This document shows positions 17,834-25,511 of a stretch of 56,486 nt of DNA, one piece after another. The notes under the pieces were generated by a model. It was not told where the DNA came from. It worked only from the letters and a program-made list of their open reading frames with translations, and searched no databases. Position numbers and translations under genes: made by a program. This stretch comes from an uncultured Lachnospiraceae bacterium (lineage in GTDB: Bacteria > Bacillota > Clostridia > Lachnospirales > Lachnospiraceae), in NCBI GenBank assembly GCA_947650155.1, contig CANSUS010000021.1, positions 1 through 56,486 of the forward strand. Direction: 5' to 3'. Each line of letters begins with the position of its first letter. The stretch's first letter is position 1.

Positions 17834-18910
17834 TTACTTATACATTTCTTCATAATACTTCTGATAATCGCCGCTTGTTACATTCTTCATCCATTCTTCA
17901 TGCTCGAAAAACCATTTGATGGTCAGTCTGATACCGTCTTTAAACATTGTCTCCGGTTCCCATCCGATCTCTTTTTTGATCTTATCCGGCGCAATGGCAT
18001 ATCTCCTGTCATGTCCCTTTCTGTCCTCGACATAAGTGATCAGATCCCTGCTTACTACAGCTTTTCTCGGATCATTTTCAGGCAACATCTCCTGCAAAGT
18101 ATCTAAAATAATATGAATGATTTCAATATTCTGTTTTTCATTGTGTCCGCCGATATTATAAGTTTCAAAAAGACGGCCCTTTTCCTGTACCATATCGATC
18201 GCCTTGGCATGATCTTCCACATACAGCCAGTCGCGTACATTTTTCCCATCGCCGTACACAGGCAGTTTTTTACCCTGAAGTGCATTATTAATAATCAGTG
18301 GAATCAATTTTTCCGGGAACTGGTACGGTCCGTAATTATTGGAACAATTTGTAATGTTTGCCGGAAATTTATAGGTATCCATATAGGATTTTACCAGCAT
18401 GTCCGAACTCGCCTTGCTTGCTGAATACGGACTGTGCGGTGCATAAGGCGTGGTCTCATAAAAGTATTCTCCGTCGTTTTCAAGCGAACCATATACTTCG
18501 TCCGTAGAAACATGCAGAAATTTCTTTCCTTCTTTGAAACTGCCGTCCGGCTTTTCCCATGCTGCTTTTGCACAGTTTAACATCACTGCCGTGCCAAGTA
18601 CATTCGTCTGCACAAAGACTTCCGGATTGCGTATGCTCCTGTCTACATGGCTTTCCGCTGCAAAGTGCACCACTCTGTCAATGTCATTTTGCGTAAAAAT
18701 CTTACTGACAGCCTCTTTATCACAAATATCTGCTTTTACAAAAGTATAATTGTCCCGTCCTTCCACTTCTTTTAAATTTTCCAGATTTCCCGCATACGTG
18801 AGCGCATCCACATTGATAATGCGTATCTCATCACCATATTTTTTAAACATGTAATGAATGTAATTAGAGCCGATAAATCCGGCGCCTCCCGTTACTAAAT
18901 AAGTTCTCAT
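17834..18910 (-). CDS. rfbB: dTDP-glucose 4,6-dehydratase
   Basis: 358 residues, an extended-SDR enzyme of RmlB type. It has NAD-binding TGGAGFIGSNYI at the N terminus, HVSTDEVYGSL with the active-site Thr-Asp-Glu, and YSASKASSD with the catalytic Tyr and Lys. The product dTDP-4-keto-6-deoxyglucose feeds RfbC in this operon and could also feed the WecE-like aminotransferase at 33341-34468. GGAG lies six bases before ATG 18910. It is the second gene of the minus-strand operon starting at 22132. Confidence 0.95.
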   Translation of the reverse strand: MRTYLVTGGAGFIGSNYIHYMFKKYGDEIRIINVDALTYAGNLENLKEVEGRDNYTFVKADICDKEAVSKIFTQNDIDRVVHFAAESHVDRSIRNPEVFVQTNVLGTAVMLNCAKAAWEKPDGSFKEGKKFLHVSTDEVYGSLENDGEYFYETTPYAPHSPYSASKASSDMLVKSYMDTYKFPANITNCSNNYGPYQFPEKLIPLIINNALQGKKLPVYGDGKNVRDWLYVEDHAKAIDMVQEKGRLFETYNIGGHNEKQNIEIIHIILDTLQEMLPENDPRKAVVSRDLITYVEDRKGHDRRYAIAPDKIKKEIGWEPETMFKDGIRLTIKWFFEHEEWMKNVTSGDYQKYYEEMYK

Positions 18911-18943
18911 AAGCTCTCCAATCTTTTTTCATTATTTTGTGCT

Positions 18944-21900
18944 TTAATAGCCCATATAACTCAAATTCATATCCACATTGCCCTTTATTCCGGGTACGCT
19001 TCCTTTAGAAGAATACTGCCACATCTGATATTTGCCGCCATAAGATACCGTTGCTGCGTACTGGGCAAGCCAGATTTTATAAGAGGAACCAAGACTTCCC
19101 ACATTGATTTTACTGGTCAGCCATGTCTTATTTGCATAGATGCCCGTTGCATAACCTGAATTTGCAATCGTCTGACAAAATGCATTACATACTGCAGTTC
19201 TGGTGTCGGCACTGATACTGTCGGCACGCCCGCCGCTTGGTTCCACATCCAGAAACACCGGATAAGAAATATTATACCCACTTATCAGGCTTAGAACCAT
19301 AGAGGCTTCCTCTACTGCTTCCACTTCATTTACTGCCTGGGTAAAGAAATAAACTCCCACTTTCAATCCTGATGATGTGGCGCCTTTTATATTTGCCCTG
19401 AAGGTCGGGTCTTCAATCAAAGCGCCGGTCGAAGACCCCCTGTATCCGCATCGTATGATTACATAATTGACGCCGGCATTTTTCACAGCGTTCCAGTCAA
19501 TTGTTCCGTTCCACTTGGATACATCAATTCCAAGAACGCCCGAACTTGTTACAAGCGCACCCGTAGAAGCGTCAAAATTATAAGTTGCTCCCTGAATAAC
19601 CTGCGTCCCGGTTACCACATTCCCGTTTGCATCATAATAGTATACACTGCCGTCAATAGTCTGCCAGCCTGTATATTTATAAGTAGCGGATTTAATATAA
19701 AATTTATCATATTTATAGTAATCTGCATAGACTGCTGCCACATATTCTCCGGCTTCATTTTTGATATATACCTGATTGCCCTGATTATCTTTCAGCGCAG
19801 TGGCTGTATCGTTTGCTGCATTATTGACAGCGGTTACTGTTACCTGACAGCTTGCGCTGACGCCGTTTGCCGTTGCCGTTATCGTCGCCGTTCCCGCTTT
19901 TATACCGGTTACGGTGCCGTTTAACGCAACCGTTGCCACTGACGCATCGGAGCTTGCCCATACTACTGTTTTATCTGTTCCCACCACAGCTGCAGAAAGG
20001 GTGGTGCTCTCCCCTGCTTTTATAGACACCGCAGCGGGAGAAATAGTTGTACTGACAGCGGTTACTGTTACCGAACAGGCAGCCGTCATTCCTTCTGCGG
20101 AAGTTGCAATAATTCTTGTCGTCCCCGCTCCCGCACCGGTCACTGTTCCATTTCCGTCTACCGCTGCTACTGCCGGATTCTCACTTGTCCATGTCACTGC
20201 ACAGGATGCGGTAAGCGTATCCGTCTTTCCCATTTCAATCGTTATACTGCTTTTATTCAGCGTTACTGGCTGCGGTGTTACTGGCGATGTAGTTGGCTGC
20301 GTCTCCGGCGGTGTGGTCGGCTGTGTTTCCGGCGGTGTGGTCGGCTGCGTCTCTGGCGGCGTAGTTGGCTGCGTTTCCGGCGGTGTAGTTGGCTGCGTCT
20401 CTGGCGGCGTGGTCGGCTGCGTTTCCGGCTGGGTCTCTGACGGTGTGGTCGGCTGCGTTTCTGGCTGGGTCTCTGACGGTATGGCAGTACTTGACAATCT
20501 CATAAAAGTATCCATATGAAACAATCCCGAAACGGTCGCCGGATCTGTAATCGTCGTTTTATTTATTTCTTTATAACTGCCATCGCCGTTTTCCGTTTTG
20601 GTACTTTCCACAAAAGCGACTGTATCCTTATTTGCAGACTCTACTACTGTCTCCTGTACTTTTGTATCCTCTACGGATGCATTTACTTCCGCTTCCGTTT
20701 TGATCTCATCAACTACGTCTACTTTTTTATACTCGATCTTGTCTTTTACTGTAATCTGTTGTGCATCCGTCAAAACTGCATATTCCTTATACTCTTCGTC
20801 TGCAAGTTTTATCATGCTGATACTGTATTTTCCCGCCGCAAGCCCGCTTTGATAAATGATGCCGTCCATGTCCTCATCTTTCAGCGTATACGTTTTTTTA
20901 TCTGCATCTGTTACTTCTATTTCAAACGGTACGCTTGCAATCAGCTTGGATGTCTTTTTATTGATAAATTTTATCTTCAAATCCTGCTGGATAGAAGAAA
21001 GATTCATAACAACTTCTATGGACCCTTCCTCCACTTCCTCTGCCACGTCTTCCGATGGCTGTGTTTGTGGTTCTTCCACGATCTGCGCTGCTTCCTGTTT
21101 TGCCTTTGTCGCATCCGCAACAGCAACCAACGCACTTTCACCTATCACCCCGTCCAGATCAGTCCCCAGTTCGGCAAACGCCTCCACCTGTCCGGCGCTG
21201 ATCTGCGCGCTCGCAAACATACTTCCCGCTACAATGGCAAATACAAGCACAAGCACTCCTGTCCCCGCAATCAGGCGGTCCATTGTATTCATATTGCTTA
21301 AAAATGAAATCATTCTGGAAAAAACAGTTTCTTTTTTACGTCTTCGTCCTGTTTTTACTTTATTTTTATAAAAATTCTCTTCCTCGTCTACAGACTCATA
21401 ATATACTTCATCATCCAGATTTTCCCATTCCTCTTCATAATACATATCGTCATCATATTCTTCTGATTCATAATACGATTCGTCCTCTATTTCGTCCAGT
21501 TCATAGTACTCTTCACCCGGTTCGGCTTCTTCTGACTCGTAATACGCCTCGTCCTCTTCTGACTCCTCCAATTTGTAATACTCTTTCTCGTCTTCTGTTT
21601 CTTCTAATTCAAAGTATTCTTCTTCCGGCTCTGTTTCTTCTGTTTCGTAATATGCCTCGTCCTCCTCTGACTCTTCCAATTCGTAATACTCTTCCTCGTC
21701 TTCTGTTTCTTCTAATTCTTCTAATTCAAAGTATTCTTCTTCCGGCTCTGTTTCTTCTGCTTCATAATGTACCTCGTCCTCTTCCTCATCTTCTATCTCT
21801 TCCAGTTCAAGATACTCCTCATCGGCTTCCTCTTCTAACTCATAATACTCTAATTCATCTCCTGCTTCTTCAAATTCGCCATATTCTGACTCTTCCGCTT

Positions 21901-21991
21901 CCCGATATCCTTCATCCAAATCCATGATCTCAAAATCATCTTCGGTATATTCATTCCACTCTTCCTTGTTCCTTGCGAAAAACTTTTTCAT
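18944..21991 (-). CDS. Large membrane-anchored GH25 wall protein with acidic Glu/Tyr-rich cytoplasmic domain and Big2 domains
   Basis: 1015 residues. Residues about 10-205 are almost only Glu, Asp and Tyr in imperfect repeats (EEYFELEE, EEYYELEESEEDEAYYE). Then come a basic stop-transfer patch (KTGRRRKKE) and one membrane helix (about 238-258, LIAGTGVLVLVFAIVAGSMF), so the acidic part should be cytoplasmic. Outside follow a Cna-like beta domain (about 335-430), a PTTPPETQ spacer (about 505-570), two Big2-type domains (about 575-740; ITIEMGKTDTLTASC, VSIKAGESTTLSAAV), a short aromatic repeat (WQTIDGSVYYYDANGNVVTG) like choline- or wall-binding repeats, and a C-terminal GH25 domain ([23 protein letters not shown]). 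It is first in the rfb/ABC operon. Only a weak GGGAG is seen upstream of the ATG. Export of the acidic domain is unlikely. Confidence 0.85.
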   Translation of the reverse strand: MKKFFARNKEEWNEYTEDDFEIMDLDEGYREAEESEYGEFEEAGDELEYYELEEEADEEYLELEEIEDEEEDEVHYEAEETEPEEEYFELEELEETEDEEEYYELEESEEDEAYYETEETEPEEEYFELEETEDEKEYYKLEESEEDEAYYESEEAEPGEEYYELDEIEDESYYESEEYDDDMYYEEEWENLDDEVYYESVDEEENFYKNKVKTGRRRKKETVFSRMISFLSNMNTMDRLIAGTGVLVLVFAIVAGSMFASAQISAGQVEAFAELGTDLDGVIGESALVAVADATKAKQEAAQIVEEPQTQPSEDVAEEVEEGSIEVVMNLSSIQQDLKIKFINKKTSKLIASVPFEIEVTDADKKTYTLKDEDMDGIIYQSGLAAGKYSISMIKLADEEYKEYAVLTDAQQITVKDKIEYKKVDVVDEIKTEAEVNASVEDTKVQETVVESANKDTVAFVESTKTENGDGSYKEINKTTITDPATVSGLFHMDTFMRLSSTAIPSETQPETQPTTPSETQPETQPTTPPETQPTTPPETQPTTPPETQPTTPPETQPTTPPETQPTTSPVTPQPVTLNKSSITIEMGKTDTLTASCAVTWTSENPAVAAVDGNGTVTGAGAGTTRIIATSAEGMTAACSVTVTAVSTTISPAAVSIKAGESTTLSAAVVGTDKTVVWASSDASVATVALNGTVTGIKAGTATITATANGVSASCQVTVTAVNNAANDTATALKDNQGNQVYIKNEAGEYVAAVYADYYKYDKFYIKSATYKYTGWQTIDGSVYYYDANGNVVTGTQVIQGATYNFDASTGALVTSSGVLGIDVSKWNGTIDWNAVKNAGVNYVIIRCGYRGSSTGALIEDPTFRANIKGATSSGLKVGVYFFTQAVNEVEAVEEASMVLSLISGYNISYPVFLDVEPSGGRADSISADTRTAVCNAFCQTIANSGYATGIYANKTWLTSKINVGSLGSSYKIWLAQYAATVSYGGKYQMWQYSSKGSVPGIKGNVDMNLSYMGY
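20282..20478 (-). repeat. 24-bp tandem repeats encoding PTTPPETQ spacer
   Basis: About eight near-identical 24-base units (complement of ggctgcgtttccggcggtgt) encode repeated PTTPPETQ or PSETQPET units. They lie between the Cna-like and Big2 domains of the large GH25 protein and probably form a stiff wall-spanning linker. Copy number could vary by slippage. Confidence 0.8.
21400..21780 (-). repeat. Degenerate tandem repeats encoding acidic Glu/Tyr domain
   Basis: Three or more units of roughly 32-39 codons, each built from ETEPEEEYFELEE, EDEEEYYELEE and SEEDEAYYE blocks. They make up most of the predicted cytoplasmic part of the large GH25 protein. The units are clearly related, but indels between them show divergence after duplication. 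Confidence 0.75.
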
Positions 21992-22039
21992 GCCTAAAGC
22001 TATACTCCCTTCTGAGATTTTCCATCTATCAAGACAATA

Positions 22040-22077
22040 GTTGACTTAAATTCTGCATTCCCTTTATTTATGTCAAC
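22040..22077. promoter_or_regulatory. Inverted repeat in leader of the rfb/ABC operon
   Basis: GTTGACTTAAAT (22040-22051) and ATTTATGTCAAC (22066-22077) match as inverted arms at 11 of 12 positions, with a 14-base loop. The site lies between the minus-strand promoter (22104-22132) and the ATG at 21991, so it may be an mRNA hairpin in the leader or an operator for a dimeric regulator. Confidence 0.5.
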
Positions 22078-22103
22078 CACCTTTCTATCAACATTTTTGT
22101 AAC

Positions 22104-22132
22104 ATTATATCATCAATACAGATAACGTTCAA
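22104..22132 (-). promoter_or_regulatory. Probable sigma-A promoter of the rfb/ABC operon
   Basis: On the minus strand TTGAAC (22127-22132) and TATAAT (22104-22109) are 17 bases apart. This is the best promoter match in the gene-free stretch 21992-22300, and it faces the ten-gene minus-strand operon. The leader is about 105 bases long. Confidence 0.65.
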
Positions 22133-22217
22133 GAAAATTTGCCCTTTTTCCATCCTTTTTCGCAACTTTGTACCTCACATTGACGAATTTTGTCGATGAA
22201 TTACGATAGCCAATCTG

Positions 22218-22246
22218 TTGACTTTTTTCGATATTGATGTAACAAT
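22218..22246 (+). promoter_or_regulatory. Possible promoter of the zinc-ribbon gene
   Basis: TTGACT (22218-22223) and TAACAAT (22240-22246), 16-17 bases apart, preceded by an extended -10 TG. A second weaker pair, TTGACG (22180) and TACGAT (22202), lies just upstream. Either would make this intergenic region a divergent promoter. Confidence 0.35.
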
Positions 22247-22300
22247 TTAATCATGTTAGATAACATAATATCGCTAAGCCAGACAAAAGGGGTGTCAAAT

Positions 22301-22570
22301 ATGCTTTATATGCATTATTGTAAGAATTGCCAACGCGTACATTTACTAAACGGTCATAAGCAGCTTTGTCCAAAATGTGATGAATCACTCACAGAACTTC
22401 GTATTCCATATATGGATTATGTAAACATGGATATACAGGAACGTGAGGCATTTCGTGAAAAGTGTGCAGATGAACAGCAGCTTGCGTCCTTAAGTACCAC
22501 TTATCGTATGTTTAAATACAGCAAATGGTATAAAGAAACTTTAAAGAAAGAAGAAGTTAATCTTAATTAA
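22301..22570 (+). CDS. Small zinc-ribbon protein of unknown function
   Basis: 89 residues from ATG 22301, which follows AAAGGGG; an upstream ATG at 22253 gives 105 residues but has no ribosome site. Two CxxC pairs (HYCKNCQRVHLL and QLCPKCDESL) about 15 residues apart make a zinc ribbon. The rest is helical and charged. It has no membrane segment. I do not recognise the family. It lies alone between the divergent rfb promoter and the SGNH-like gene, and could be a small adaptor or regulator. Confidence 0.7.
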   Translation: MLYMHYCKNCQRVHLLNGHKQLCPKCDESLTELRIPYMDYVNMDIQEREAFREKCADEQQLASLSTTYRMFKYSKWYKETLKKEEVNLN

Positions 22571-22656
22571 TTCTAAAAATACAATGATCTTATAGATTTT
22601 TCATCATTTTTTTAGTAGAATAATCCATATATTACATAATCTTATGGAGGACATCT

Positions 22657-23613
22657 ATGAAAAATTTAAAAGATACAAAGATAAATCCCCATCTTGTTAT
22701 ATGGAGCATGATTGGGATTCTCTTTCTTATCGTTGTCATAAGACTGATCATTTGGAATATAGGAACGAAATCTGATTTCGATCCGGACAACATCAGCGAT
22801 GATTTTGATACAGAAGCACTGGATACTATTTATAAGGTAAACACTGCCAAAATTGAAGGTTTTGTGGATGACGGTGTTACTACTGTACTTATAATAGGTA
22901 ATGATCCCATTACTGATAAATCCGGCGATGGAAGCATTTCCTCTCTTGTTGCAGATAAGACGCAGGCACAAGTATACAGTGCAGGTTTTGCAGGCACTTG
23001 TCTTGCCGCAATGAACAGTGTTTATTCCGATGAATATGCTGCAGATGCTTTCAGTCTTTTTTATCTGACAAAAGCAATATGTGATAACGATTACTCTCTT
23101 CAGGACAACCTGTTAAATTCCGGCGCTGTTTCTGCTGATTATGCTTCCTCAATTGACGTATTAAAAAATTTGGATTATTCCAAAGTAGATGTACTTGTAT
23201 TTTTCTATGATGCAAACGATTATCTGCAAAGAAGAAACCTTTATGACGATAATAATCCTTTGAATACAGGCACTTATACCGGCGCGCTGCGTGCTTCCGC
23301 CAGACAGATTGCAGAAAAGTACCCGCATATCCGTATCATTTTGATGTCTCCGTATTTTGCCAGCATTGTGGACGAATCCGGAAATTATTTAAGCGGAGAT
23401 ACTACCAATCTTGGCTGCGGTGTAATACCAAATTATTTACAATTTAGTATTGACGTTGGAAACGAATGTCTGTTTACAGTAATCGATAATTATTATGGAA
23501 CCATTAACGAGGACATTGCTTCCGAATATCTGACAGATCATATCCATCTGAATGATAAGGGAAGAGAAGCAATTGCAGTCAGGCTTGCAGAAACAATCGG
23601 AATCCCCGAATAA
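22657..23613 (+). CDS. Membrane-anchored SGNH-like protein lacking the usual nucleophile
   Basis: 318 residues. One N-terminal membrane helix (about 15-33, IWSMIGILFLIVVIRLII) places the rest outside. The fold resembles SGNH/GDSL hydrolases: block II Gly in YSAGFAGTCLA, block III in FFYDANDYLQR and block V DHIHLND with Asp and His. Block I, normally GDSI, reads IIGNDPITDKSG, so the Ser nucleophile is absent from its expected place. It may therefore be a binding protein, or use another residue. GGAGG lies seven to eight bases before ATG 22657. A bidirectional terminator follows directly. Confidence 0.65.
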   Translation: MKNLKDTKINPHLVIWSMIGILFLIVVIRLIIWNIGTKSDFDPDNISDDFDTEALDTIYKVNTAKIEGFVDDGVTTVLIIGNDPITDKSGDGSISSLVADKTQAQVYSAGFAGTCLAAMNSVYSDEYAADAFSLFYLTKAICDNDYSLQDNLLNSGAVSADYASSIDVLKNLDYSKVDVLVFFYDANDYLQRRNLYDDNNPLNTGTYTGALRASARQIAEKYPHIRIILMSPYFASIVDESGNYLSGDTTNLGCGVIPNYLQFSIDVGNECLFTVIDNYYGTINEDIASEYLTDHIHLNDKGREAIAVRLAETIGIPE

Positions 23614-23620
23614 ACACAAA

Positions 23621-23649
23621 TGGCTTTGAGCAGTTACTGCCCAAAGCCA
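23621..23649. terminator. Bidirectional intrinsic terminator
   Basis: TGGCTTTG-A-GCAG, loop TTA, CTGC-C-CAAAGCCA: a 12-pair stem with one mismatch, between the convergent stops at 23613 and 23661. AT-rich runs flank it on both sides (TTCCTTTTC on the plus strand). Confidence 0.8.
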
Positions 23650-23660
23650 TATTCCTTTTC

Positions 23661-24653
23661 TCAAAACTGATAATATTCTTTAAACCACTCCACAAATTTT
23701 CCAATTCCTTCTATTATTGAAGTATCCGGCTTAAACTCAAAATCTTTCATAAGTTCAGAAACATCTGCATACGTACGGTATACATCCCCCGGCTGCATGG
23801 GAAGATATTCTTTATCCGCCTCTTTTCCAAGCTGCCTCTCCAGTTCACCGATAAAGTCCATCAGCTTTACCGGCTCATGATTCCCAATGTTGTAGATCTT
23901 ATATTTTGCTCCGTTTTCATCTGCTCCAGGCGGATTGCACAATATATTAACAACTCCTTTGACTACATCGTCTATATAAGTAAAGTCACGATACATATCG
24001 CCATTATTATAAATCTGGATTTTTTCTCTTTTCATAATCTTCATGGCAAATTTATAATATGCCATATCCGGTCTTCCAAAAGGACCATAGACCGTAAAGA
24101 AACGAAGTCCTGTAACGGGAATTCCATACAGTTTGCTGTAAGCATGGGCCATAAGCTCATTGGATTTTTTTGTCGCCGCATACAGACTGACCGGAGCATC
24201 TACCATGTCTTCTGTAGAAAAAGGAATTTTTTTATTACTTCCATAAACAGAGCTGGAGGACGCAAAAACAAGATGTTCTACAGGATAATGCCTGCATGCT
24301 TCTAAAATATGAAAAAATCCCATCACATTGGACTGCATATAAACATCAGGATTATCAATACTGTAACGTACCCCTGCCTGCGCCCCTAAATGAATCACAA
24401 TATCCGGCTTAAAGCTTTCAAAAAGAGAAAAAACCTGTTCCTTGTCTGCAAGATCCGCCTTTTTAAAAAGATACCCACTCTTTCCTTCCAGCTCGCGAAT
24501 TCTTGCCTTTTTCAATTCTACGTCATAGTAGTCATTCATATTGTCAAATCCGAACACAGAAGCGCCCAATTCCAAAAGACGCATCGAAAGATGAAATCCT
24601 ATAAATCCTGCACCCCCGGTAATCATATACCGTTTATTTTTATCAAACTGCAT
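23661..24653 (-). CDS. UDP-glucuronate 4-epimerase-type SDR enzyme
   Basis: 330 residues from ATG 24653, which follows GGAAGGA. It is an extended SDR: ITGGAGFIGFHLSMRLL, HLGAQAGVRYSIDNP, SSSSVYGSNKKIPF, and YAATKKSNELMAHAYSKL with the Tyr-Lys pair. AQAGVRYS and RFFTVYGPFGRPDMA are typical of UDP-GlcA 4-epimerases (LspL/Cap1J/WbnF type), which make UDP-galacturonate. The UDP-glucose dehydrogenase at 26629-27939 in the same operon supplies the substrate. It is the last gene before the terminator. Confidence 0.88.
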   Translation of the reverse strand: MQFDKNKRYMITGGAGFIGFHLSMRLLELGASVFGFDNMNDYYDVELKKARIRELEGKSGYLFKKADLADKEQVFSLFESFKPDIVIHLGAQAGVRYSIDNPDVYMQSNVMGFFHILEACRHYPVEHLVFASSSSVYGSNKKIPFSTEDMVDAPVSLYAATKKSNELMAHAYSKLYGIPVTGLRFFTVYGPFGRPDMAYYKFAMKIMKREKIQIYNNGDMYRDFTYIDDVVKGVVNILCNPPGADENGAKYKIYNIGNHEPVKLMDFIGELERQLGKEADKEYLPMQPGDVYRTYADVSELMKDFEFKPDTSIIEGIGKFVEWFKEYYQF

Positions 24654-24715
24654 AACAACCCCATTCCTTCCAAACATATTCGCTCATTCACTTTTGCTTC
24701 CATCCGATACACATT

Positions 24716-25489
24716 TTATTCACACTTAGCGTCCCTGTAAATATGATATCCATTTACCGTCTCTACTAATTCAAAATCATAATTTTCCATCGGTTCTGTA
24801 AATTTCTTGTTCACTGATAAAATCACATATTCACACCAGGAATTGCGTACCGACTCTACAAGTTCCTCTGTCTGTATTTTAGAGGCTTCCATAAGGTCTT
24901 TTAAAGGATATTCAAACTCCCACCTGTCTACAAGCGCCTCTCTTCCGTAAGGCATACAGATCACATCCGAATATTGTCTCACATAATGAATCAGCTCTGA
25001 TGGAAATACAGCCCAGACACGGTCTTTATCGCTTTCTTCATCCGGAAGAATCACATCGCACACATTGATCACCACCTGGGGAATATGATAACCATTTTCT
25101 GCTTTTGTAATATTGGGATTTTTGTATACATATGTGCCTGTATAAATGACAAGCACACACATCACTGCAACGCCTACCCATACATACTCTTCAAATAGTT
25201 TTACTCCCGCATAAGCAATAATAATTCCCATAGGCAGAAGCCATAAAATACGATAATACGTCTCACTGTCCAGTCCTAACAGGTCAAACATTACCTTAAA
25301 AGGCGGAAAAGAAAACAGCAGCATGATCGTAATTGGTGCAATGACTAATACCGTTCTGATCTGCTTTCTTTTTTCCGTAAAGACCAGATACAATAAAGAC
25401 GCCAGAAACAGATAAAAAACGAATCCATTACCAATATAATTTTTATAAAATTGTATAATAACATCGAGATTATCAGACAACAACTCCAT
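24716..25489 (-). CDS. Polytopic membrane protein, possible second half of a DUF6077-like system
   Basis: 257 residues. Four to five membrane helices occupy the first 150 (GFVFYLFLASLLYLVF, VLVIAPITIMLLFSF, ILWLLPMGIIIAYAG, VGVAVMCVLVIYTGTYVY), followed by a soluble C-terminal domain of about 100 residues (VWAVFPSELIHYVRQYSD, EYVILSVNKKF). The gene begins 22 bases after the stop of the membrane protein encoded at 25512-26615. The pair may be one long membrane protein split into two reading frames, since each half alone has few helices for a GT-C-like enzyme. It has its own ribosome site (GGAG). The function is not known. Confidence 0.6.
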   Translation of the reverse strand: MELLSDNLDVIIQFYKNYIGNGFVFYLFLASLLYLVFTEKRKQIRTVLVIAPITIMLLFSFPPFKVMFDLLGLDSETYYRILWLLPMGIIIAYAGVKLFEEYVWVGVAVMCVLVIYTGTYVYKNPNITKAENGYHIPQVVINVCDVILPDEESDKDRVWAVFPSELIHYVRQYSDVICMPYGREALVDRWEFEYPLKDLMEASKIQTEELVESVRNSWCEYVILSVNKKFTEPMENYDFELVETVNGYHIYRDAKCE

Positions 25490-25511
25490 ATGAATGCTCC
25501 ATTCACCTTTT

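Noticed and set aside
20282-20478. Regular 24-bp repeats that could be taken for a CRISPR array or minisatellite
   Set aside because: The units are contiguous with no unique spacers, stay in frame and encode PTTPPETQ, so they are a coding linker.
20516-21927. Long plus-strand open frames opposite the large GH25 gene
   Set aside because: They mirror the Glu/Tyr-rich and Thr-rich codons of the minus-strand gene, have low-complexity products, and have no ribosome sites.
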